From Hepsetus odoe (taxonomy: Eukaryota; Chordata; Actinopteri; Characiformes; Hepsetidae): a DNA stretch of 64,000 nucleotides. The notes beneath the pieces were generated by a model. The model ran no database searches and was not told the origin of the DNA. It saw only the letters and a program-made list of their open reading frames with translations. Below, piece by piece: positions 56,373-64,000 of this stretch. How positions within the stretch are numbered: position 1 is the first letter of the stretch; each line of letters opens with the position of its first letter. Position numbers and translations under genes: made by a program. The stretch lies in the NCBI GenBank assembly GCA_017165825.1, contig CM029370.1:10823767-10887766 (forward strand), given 5' to 3'.

Positions 56373-57430
56373 CTAAACTACTCTGCTGACTAAATAAGCT
56401 ATGATGCAGGAAATGAGAGAAGCACCCTCCCACGTGGGGTGCCCACCATCCCGACCTAAAAGATGGGGCTTGTCCTCAAATGTAGACCAATTATCTATAT
56501 ATCTCACTTTATTTTTTAAGCACCATTTGGACACTGGCAATGTAATGCACAAAGCCAATGGACATTGTCTGGGAAAATTTACACACCTCTATAAGATTAC
56601 ACTTAGTTACTTCTGACTGCCACGGATATCATTAGCCCCTACCTGAAATACTATACTTTCATACTGTCACGCCTGCCGCCGTATCTAGGCCATGGCCAAG
56701 GTCCCGATCCCTGGAATACTGAGCATGAGCTTCCCACACACCCTCACTCATCACCTCTGATCACCTGCACCTGGGTAGCCCAGTATGAAAGGCCTGCCAG
56801 TCCAACCCAGCCTTGTCTGTTCACCGTTGTGTTTGTCCTTCTGTTCCCAAGACTGCTGTCTTTGTTTATCAGATTAAATTACCCTGAAGCTTGCCACGCA
56901 TTTGTGCCTTATTGCCCGTTGTGAACATGACACATACCTATTACTAGCTAACAGCTTAAGGTTGTCTCTGACATCCAGAGCTCTGGCTCCTTAGATATAG
57001 CTGGTGCTGGTGCCCCTAAATAAGTAGTTATTTCCATGTGTCAAATAGAAAAATCTCCAATAACCAGAGCAACTTTAACAGGCTATTCAGCTGGCGTTTC
57101 ACTGAGCAGGGCAAACTTGTTTGACAAGTGAACAGTCGTGGGAGTGTGGTGCTCATGTGGGGGAGCCTCAGTGTGAGGTTTTGCTTTGTAACTTTGCAGA
57201 GACATTACCCATTTGCCCCGCTGCTCCACAGCCAGAGTCAAGAGCATGTTTGCTCTTCCTGAGGTCCCTGGACAAGCTAGCAGTGAGTCTGACTTTCTAG
57301 CCCTCACTAAAATCTGAATGCACAACTCAGAAACCTTCACCATCCATGTTTTTGTAACTTTCCTGGACCTACGGATATTTAATCTCAATTTTATCAATAC
57401 TGTGAGATTCAAGTAATATAACTAGACAAT
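56373..57430 (-). pseudogene. L2 LINE ORF1, SGNH-esterase-like, broken
   Basis: Minus-strand readings include VKVALVIGDFSI (block I, where the family has a GDS nucleophile motif) and, after the LTR insertion, VRYIDNWSTFEDKPHLLGRD followed by GGHPTWEGASLIS. The latter is the conserved block V with the catalytic Asp and His (DGxHP). The same fold is known in ORF1 of zebrafish L2 elements, where it is an esterase. The upstream part (57083-57412) is Lys/Arg- and Ser/Thr-rich. The nucleophile region carries a stop, so this copy is inactive. Confidence 0.72.
56660..56937 (+). mobile_element. Solo LTR with perfect 5-bp target duplication
   Basis: The body, 56665-56932, starts TGTCACG and ends CATGACA, flanked on both sides by CATAC (56660-56664 and 56933-56937). 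It contains ggccatggccaaggtcccg, shared with 42550, and a gattaaattacc signal-like site. It sits inside the L2 ORF1 fossil and so is younger than that copy. No internal genes remain. Confidence 0.75.
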
Positions 57431-57534
57431 TAAAACTGAAGAAAAGACTTTTCAAAATCTTCAGTAAAATGTAATTCTACACCCCTACCTTTATTCCCAA
57501 TAAAACAGTTCAAATCACACACAGATGTAGCACA
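57431..57534. other. Short spacer
   Basis: May include the left end of the adjoining Tc1-like element, but no inverted terminus is recognised. Confidence 0.35.
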
Positions 57535-57620
57535 ATAGGTGCACATGATCAGAACATCATTCAAAGATCTCAAAAGAATTTGCAATCAGCCATTCTACTG
57601 TTCAAAAATTAGTCTACAAG

Positions 57621-57846
57621 TGGAAGACTTTCATCGGGGGTTCGAACCCCTTCCCAATAGGTTGCTCTGAGGTACCCTTGAGCAAGGTGCCGTCCCCGTC
57701 CCACTCCTCCCTGCGATGGGCTGGCGACCTGTCCAGGGTGCGTCCCCCGCCCTCGCCCTGTGTGCGCTGGGTTGGACACCAGCACTCCCCCGCGACCCCG
57801 TTTGGGACAAGCAGCAGAAAATGGATGGATGGATGGAAGACTTTCA
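57621..57846 (+). mobile_element. SINE tail type B, 5'-truncated, with perfect 13-bp target duplication
   Basis: TGGAAGACTTTCA occurs at 57621-57633 and 57834-57846. The insert (57634-57833) begins at the B box region (tcgggggttcgaacccc), lacks the A box, and ends atggatggatgga. It is very close to the copy at 24193. Confidence 0.93.
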
Positions 57847-58660
57847 AAACAACTGCCAACTGCCAACTCGTCCAAGCAAGCTCACCCCGAGAGCAGACCG
57901 CAAGATGCTATAAGAAGTCTCCAAAAACCCTGAAATGTCATCAAGGGACCTACAGCAGGCTCTTGCTACTATTGGTGTAAAAGTGCATGCATCTACAATC
58001 AGAAAGAGACTGCACAACTTTAACTTGCACGGGAGGTGTGCAAGGAGGAAAGCTTTGCTCTCTAAGAGAAACATCAAGGCCAGACTGAAGTTTGCCAGAG
58101 AGAACGCAGACAAAGGCCAGGACTTCTGGAATAATGTTCTTTGGACAGATGAGTTTAAAATGGAATTATTTGGACACCAGAACAGAAGACATTTCTGGCA
58201 TAAATCAAATACAGCATTCCAGGAAAAGAACCTAGGGTGGCGGTGGTCTAGTGGTAGGGTACTTGCCTACGGACCTCTGGATCAAGAGGTCCCCGGTTCA
58301 AATCCCACCTCTAGCACTACCACCACTGGGTCCCTGAGCAAGACCCTTAACCCTGAGTTGCTCCAGGGGGACTGTCCCTGTTATTAGGACATGTAAGTCG
58401 CTCTGGATAAGAGCGTCTGCTAAATGCCGTAAATGTAAATGTAAATGTAAACCTCATACCAACTGTGAAGAATGGAGGTGGAACTGTAATGATTTGGAAA
58501 TGCCTTGCTGGCCAGCTCACCATCATTGAATCCACCATGAATCATACAGTGTATCAGAGGGTCCTTGAGGAACATGTGAGACCATCTGTAAGAACATTAA
58601 AGCTGAAGCGGAACTGGACCCTGCAACATGACATTGACCCAACCAGTTGTTCATCTGCAA
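57847..58660 (+). pseudogene. Tc1-like transposase, two segments flanking a SINE
   Basis: The first segment (frame from 57935) reads SSRDLQQALATIGVKVHAST, IRKRLHNFNLHGRCARRKAL, LSKRNIKARLKFARENADKG and DFWNNVLWTDEFKMELFGHQ, with the first catalytic Asp in WTDE, ending FQEKNL. After the SINE it resumes VKNGGGTVMIWKCLAGQLTI, VYQRVLEEHVRPSVRTLKLK and NWTLQHDIDPT, with the second Asp in QHD. It then degenerates before the DLNPIE block. No active enzyme is possible. Confidence 0.87.
58229..58454 (+). mobile_element. SINE of the 'ctagcactac' family, L2 tail, with 5-bp duplication
   Basis: Insert 58234-58449, flanked by AACCT on both sides. Head gggtggcggtggtctagtgg, B-box region cggttcaaatccc, then ctctagcactaccaccactg, cctgagcaagacccttaacc and gctctggataagagcgtctg, with a final gtaaatgtaaatgtaaatgt. 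This is the best-preserved copy of its family in the window. Confidence 0.93.
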
Positions 58661-60750
58661 TTAAATTACTTTCTTCTTACCATCTTCTTTCTGGCTTGTG
58701 GGTTGAACACTGAATATATTGTGCCACACCTCTAGATGGGGTTGTGTTTTCCAAGGTGAATTTAAAAAATGTGTCTAGGGACTTTCATGTGGCTTTTCAA
58801 TGTGGCTTTCAATTAGTTGAACCTGTGTTATCTCCCACATCAAACTAAGGACAAAACTGTTGATAATATCAGCTACAATTATTTTGAATCATAAATAAAT
58901 AATAACTGCTTCTCACAGAACTTTAACTATTTCAACTATTTCTTTTTTTTATTTTTTTTTTAATAAAAATTATTAACTAGGCCTTGCTTGATTGCCAGTA
59001 CTACTTACCAGTTGTTCATGCAGTATAGTACACTTAAATCTTACTGGAAATATAATGAATACCAATAGACCAGTAAAACTTTCAGTGAAATCTTTCACTT
59101 CCTTTTTTGTTCCTTTTTTATAAATGCAGTCTAAAATGTACAGTATGATTTAGCTGTAGGTCTCTTTCTTGCTCAGTAGGGAGTCACACTAGATTACCGT
59201 TAAGTCAATATTGTTGCCACCAGGGGCATGGTAAAGACTAGCTATTACAGCTATCAGGTAATTAGGTTTTAATTTGGGCCACATTTTTTGCACTGTCTGG
59301 ATCCTATTAAACTGTGAAGTGGAAGTGGCCTTTACTCTTTGCACCACTGATCTGTCCATTCCCCAATTCTCCCCAACCAGCATGTTCTCCTACTTTCACT
59401 CAGTGTGAAAATTACACAAGATTAACTTACTTTTTTCTCTTGAGCTGAGCCAAAATTGATTTCATATTAATGACTCCATAATGGGAGGATTGTATGTTCA
59501 AAGTGAAATAATTCATAGCCGGCATTTAACAAATGGATTTACTCCTAATTGTGCCATGATGTGCAGTATGTCTGGTGTAACATATTCATCTATGGCGGAT
59601 GCGCGACTTTCCAAATGCCATGTTAACATTTCATGCCAACATTTTATTGTCATAACATCCAGAAAAGTTTCTGCTCACTCCATGGTGTGGGGGGGCTTCA
59701 TTCTCAATAAAGAGGTTATTACTGAGAGCGAAGGCTCTGAATGACCTTTTTCTCACACTGTCCTTGGGGGGAATAAAAAGCCTGGGAAATGCATTTCACA
59801 CATTGGACTGAATTAATGAAGGAGCTCTGACTATCCTGACCCACTTTTCAGCTACACCTAGGCTGCCCTGCTGTGTGCTCATCTGCAGAGCCATGTTAAT
59901 ATTTGATATGTGTTTTGTTGGCAAAAAAGAAGAAAAAAAGAGGGATAGATGAAGGCCAAAATTGCTGACTCAAAAGTTTTTAAAGGGGTTAGTAATAAGA
60001 AGTTGTTAATGTTTTATCCTTGACTTCTAAATGGGAAACTTTTTTTTTAATTGCTCTTGAAGGAATGTGAAATGCCTACAGCATGCCAACTTTGTCTCGA
60101 AAAAATAGCAAGCGACTTGCTTTCAAGGAAGTAACAGAACAAACCTGCTCAAGTGTCTCCTCAATCATTACTCTTCTTCTGGGTTGAATTACAACTAGTT
60201 GCTGAAGCAGTCGCTAAAACTCACAGATTTGACTCCATGATTAACTAATTTGAATGTTTCTTCTTTTTGACTACCTCTTCTGGCAACAGTAGGTTTACTG
60301 AAGAGGGTACACTACTGCCCTCCACATGACAGTGTGAGGTGTAAGTCCCCATTCAGGCTCATGCACCATGATATATATCCTTGAGCAAGGCTCCTTACAC
60401 TACACCTCACACTACATTTACCCACTTCTTTGACATGATTAGATTAGAATCCAGTTTCTACCAAATGTCACAATTTAAATGTGTTGTGGAGGAATGTCGG
60501 ATAAAAATCTTCTAGATCATTGCTCTAAGAGCTGTGTGAAAAAAATGCATGTAAAATTTTATAGTAAAAAGATTGTACAGCTATTGAATTTCAGTCTTTT
60601 ACCATCATTGTTTTATAGTAAAAAGGCACTGTCAATCACAATGAAATACCAGAATAGATGATCATGAACCCCAGGATAAAAAACAAAAGTTTAATTTTTG
60701 GTTGTTTGCTCATGACGGAACTGTAAACTTTACAGTAGAACTATGAATTA
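58661..60750. other. Unique DNA with a conserved-element candidate
   Basis: 59490-59840 is repeat-free, with gccggcatttaacaaatgga, cctaattgtgccatgatgtg and further even-composition sequence. It is the most conserved-looking noncoding block on the right side. 60060-60300 is a weaker candidate. A weak cttgagcaaggctccttac scrap lies near 60380. No gene is seen. Confidence 0.4.
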
Positions 60751-60989
60751 AGTGAAAGTGAAAGTGACAACTCGTCATTGTGAAACGCAGCACAGCACAA
60801 CACAACGAAATTAAACCTCACCCATACACACAAGTGCAGCAGGGGGCAGCTATTAAAAGCACCCAGAGAGCAGTGACGGGGATGGTACCTTGCTCAAGGG
60901 TGCCTCAGGGCAACCTACTGGTGAAGGAATCAAACCTACAATCTTCCAATCTGAGGCCAACTCCCTAACCACTAGGCCACTGCTGCCCA
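60751..60989 (-). mobile_element. tRNA-derived SINE, tail type A
   Basis: Minus-strand copy. The agtgaaagtgaaagtgacaa end is at the left and ctaaccactaggccactgct at the right. Moderately diverged. Confidence 0.88.
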
Positions 60990-61146
60990 TTATCATTGAG
61001 GTTTAAATGTTAATTTTAGTTTTATTGTGAGTTTTGATGGTGCATTTTTTTCCTAGGTTTAGTGAAAAATCTTTGTTTTCCACTTAACCAATCAGCCAAG
61101 ACATGTCATTTGACAATGTTGCTACTGTAGCTGTCGACCTAATGTT
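60990..61146. other. Short spacer
   Basis: Nothing is recognised. Confidence 0.4.
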
Positions 61147-61345
61147 GTTTATAAACATCCATCCATTATCTGAGCCATTTATTCTAACCAGGGTTGCAGA
61201 GGGTGCTGGAGCCCATCCAAGTGCTCACAGAAAAAAAGACAAAGAAAAACCTTTTCAGACACAGACACACAGAAGGGACCCAGGCCATCACGGCTGGAAA
61301 TCAAACCCAGACCCTTCTTACTGTGAAGCACTACACCATCCTAAA
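61147..61345 (-). mobile_element. V-SINE-like retroposon, internally shortened
   Basis: Minus strand. At the left, catccatccattatctgagc and agggtgctggagcccatcc form the tail; at the right, gggacccaggccatcacggc, gaaatcaaacccagaccctt and cttactgtgaagcactacac form the head side. Confidence 0.65.
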
Positions 61346-64000
61346 CACCCTGTTAAAAAACTTATCACCATTACTAGTTTCTCTCATTCTGCTCATACCA
61401 CATTTTCATTAAGGTTCAACAGACCTGTGGATATGATTTAGGACAAATCTGGTAATTTACTACTTATTAGGCTGGACACCAGCCCTTCTGCAGTCTGAGA
61501 TGGGCTATTTTAAGCAAGTTTCATAGCTCATAAAGAAGTCAAGTCTGTGTTACCTTATGGCCAAGCTGGATACAGTTTGAGAGATGTTTTTGGAAAGAGT
61601 TTGAGTGTTTGTTAGCAATGTTATCCTTATGGCTGCAGCTGAGAGGCAAGGAAGCAAAATTTGGATGTCAAGTATTTTTGATTGAACACGCCTAGGGCAG
61701 AAAAATTGTGTACATTTGATTTTTCAGATATACTGTCAGAATTGTGATTGTTCTACACTTGTTACTTTGTGTTTCAGTCCAATGCATATCTAAACCAAAA
61801 CATCTGAATATAAAGCCACCAGTTCACTGTTAGCTGTGTAACTATTCAAGAATCATTGCATCTAAACACTGGCCTACAGTGAGCGGTGAGAGAAGAGGTC
61901 TGCCTGTGTGGTGTTATATTGCCTCCTGCTGTTTAAATACCTCATTTTACAAAGCTTCCAGATTTTTCAGGAAAGCTGAATAACTTATGCCCAATGTGGG
62001 GATTGCCCAGTTTAAATGATTTGTAGTAACTGGGACAATGTGTGTTCAAACCTCAAAAACATTGCTAATAAGAAGCCAATGGGCTGTGTTGACCCTTTTT
62101 TCAAGTATAAGGAAGCAATTTCCTGTTGATTCTGTGACACAGATGAGGCAGATAGAGTTAAAAAAAAAATGCTGGACTCTTCCTTCGCACAACACCTGCA
62201 GGCTGTTAATAAAAAAGACAATCCTTATTTTGCTGAATCATCAAGACTTTGTTGGTACAGACCATGGATGTGCCTTAATGTAAGATCAAAAACTGATCCA
62301 TTTAAATAACATCTAAGACCTAATTTATATGGGATCTTATATCTGATCATTTTGAAAATTGAAACTGAAAATAAGGACACATCCTCTTTTTTCCGAATGT
62401 TCAGATTCATGAAGTGTAACAAAATGAGTTATCTCTAAAGACAGTGAAATTATTTTTACTGTTATGATGACTGTATCAGATTCATAGCTATGTGCTCTTC
62501 TTCTGATGAGAATTTAAGTATTTTCTAACAACATGGGACAAAAACCTTTAAAAATGGTCAAATAAATTGTGCCTTTATGACCTGGTAAAAAATATTTATT
62601 TTTTTATTTCAGATTGCAGATTAAAGCTAGAATGTTTCTATAATCTGAAGAAATATATTCTTACTGGGTAACTCAAATCATAGCTCTGTTAATGGATAAA
62701 TATCAGGAAACTCAGAAGTGGCTTTGCCTCTGCATTGTGTTGCTGATATTATTTTAAATGTAATGTCACAATTAAACATCATTACAATAAACTATGATAA
62801 AAGCAACTTGTCTGTTTACCTGTTAGTGAAATCATTCTTAAAGATACAGTACATAAGTACATATATTTCTGTATAAAAATGTATTTCTGTCAATGGGCTG
62901 TATGGACAAAAAAGTGAAAAGGACATTTTGTGCTACAAAATCTGAGAGGAAAATCAGGTTTTCATTCCCTTTAATGCTTTCTTAAAAAGTGCAAATAATT
63001 TATGTACATGAAAAAGACACATCCAGCAAGACAACTGAAAACCTGGACCAATTCTTTACAAACTCTTTATGAACAACTTGAATAAGCTGTCTTTGTGTTA
63101 AATATGTTACAAAATATTTTTGGGGTAAAGAAAGGCAGATGTTTTGCCTCTTATCTGAGATATTTTCAGAAGAAAAAAATGTTTTCTTTTCTCTCAAAAC
63201 CAAATGATTTACTGTCCTGACCCACACACACATTAATATTCAGTAACAAATAAAAGACATTTCAGAATTAAGAACTTAGCTGTTTGTTAAATAAATTGAG
63301 ATTTGTTTGACCCATGATTTGATCCCCTCTGTTTCCTTTATCATATAATCACAAAAATAATACCTTGTAATATTGTCTTACAAAATGTTTTTTCTCCATT
63401 GAGATGTGAAGTTCTTAAGTGATAATGGGAACCAAGGGTCATGATGTTTAATGACAAAAAAATATAATTTACTACCCACATGAGCAGTGAACCAGCATGT
63501 GCATTATCAGCTTTCACTGTAATACAGTAAAACAGTGGTTAAAAAAAACATGCATCTCTAACATGACAGGACTTTAACAACTATTTCTCAGTCAAAATCT
63601 GATCACAATATGATCATCAAAAAATGCATCGAAAGAAAGAGCATTGAAAGAATCAGGCGGTGCGTTCATATTTAACACATCTAACAATAAAGGCATTAAA
63701 CTATTCTGACTTCAGGTTCCCTTCACTACAATCATTTCTGACGAAACCTCCCTGAAAGACTTTTCCCTGAAAGAGTTTACTGATGATTTAGGTAGATTTA
63801 GGTTATAAACTTTTTTACTAATTTTACAAAACAATTGTACAAATAATACCACTCACTACCACTCACAACAAAACGAAACAAAAAACTAAACTTTACTGTA
63901 GATCTATTATTCTATTGTAGTTCCAGTAACCCATCTACATTAAACACGAAACAGTGTTTAGGTAAGTTGTTAAGTGTACAGTTTAAATAATAATAGTAAT
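61346..64000. other. Unique AT-rich intergenic DNA
   Basis: No gene or repeat is recognised up to the window end. Short frames on both strands have no support. Confidence 0.5.

Larger units (their letters stand above)
55450..57430 (-). mobile_element. L2-type LINE, minus strand, with ORF1 esterase and internal deletion
   Basis: From right to left: an ORF1 fragment with an SGNH-hydrolase-like domain (57430 to about 56373, interrupted by an LTR), then a jump past the endonuclease and most of RT to the YADD motif (about 56230) and the RT C-terminus down to about 55600. Many stops. It is the second L2-type copy here missing RT motif A. Confidence 0.78.
57535..58660 (+). mobile_element. Tc1-like transposon split by two SINEs
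   Basis: Transposase pieces at 57535-57633, 57847-58233 and 58450-58660 line up end to end once the two SINEs are removed. The element is truncated after the second catalytic Asp, so its right end and the third acidic residue are missing. Confidence 0.88.

Noticed and set aside
57083..57412. Host gene of 109 codons on the minus strand
   Set aside because: It is contiguous with LINE ORF1 motifs, so it is transposon-derived.

Overview
The window looks like nuclear DNA of a teleost fish. The left edge carries the last coding exons of a vertebrate GALNT-type glycosyltransferase. Almost everything else is AT-rich intergenic DNA packed with repeats typical of ray-finned fish: Tc1-like DNA transposons, L2-, RTE- and Rex3-like LINEs, tRNA-derived SINEs, solo-LTR-like blocks and long dinucleotide runs. 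The exact species cannot be read from the sequence. There are no bacterial-style operons, CRISPR arrays, rRNA genes or free tRNA genes.

Layout. 1-3505: 3' end of a plus-strand GALNT gene. Two in-phase exons (1009-1128 and 2188-2346) encode the end of the ricin-B lectin domain. A likely spliced 3' exon with two AATAAA signals follows. 3.7-20.3 kb: mostly unique DNA with single SINEs, one Tc1-like MITE with perfect TA flanks, L2 scraps, dinucleotide repeats and several conserved-element candidates. 20.3-22.9 kb: a plus-strand L2-type LINE, open in one frame except for a single stop, but lacking the middle of its reverse transcriptase. 24.2-31.5 kb: three minus-strand fragments of one RTE-type LINE with SINEs and a second MITE copy between them. 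32.6-36.9 kb: a decayed Rex3-like endonuclease, a run of SINEs, an L2 3' end and Tc1 remnants. 37.5-42.5 kb: a long stretch with no repeat that I recognise. 42.5-51.5 kb: solo-LTR-like blocks, SINEs and an IR/DR Tc1-like element with a SINE inside it. 55.4-58.7 kb: a minus-strand L2-type LINE with an SGNH-esterase ORF1 and an inserted LTR, next to a Tc1-like element split by two SINEs of different families. 58.7-64 kb: mostly unique DNA.

How it fits together. The only host gene with good support is the GALNT end. Everything coding to its right is transposon-derived and broken. The informative signal is in repeat history: one SINE head joined to two different 3' halves, a SINE tail matching an L2 tail in the same window, LINE copies that independently lost reverse-transcriptase motif A, and datable nested insertions with target-site duplications. 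I did not find a convincing new biological system. The best second looks are the spliced 3' end of the GALNT gene, the modular SINEs and the candidate conserved noncoding elements.
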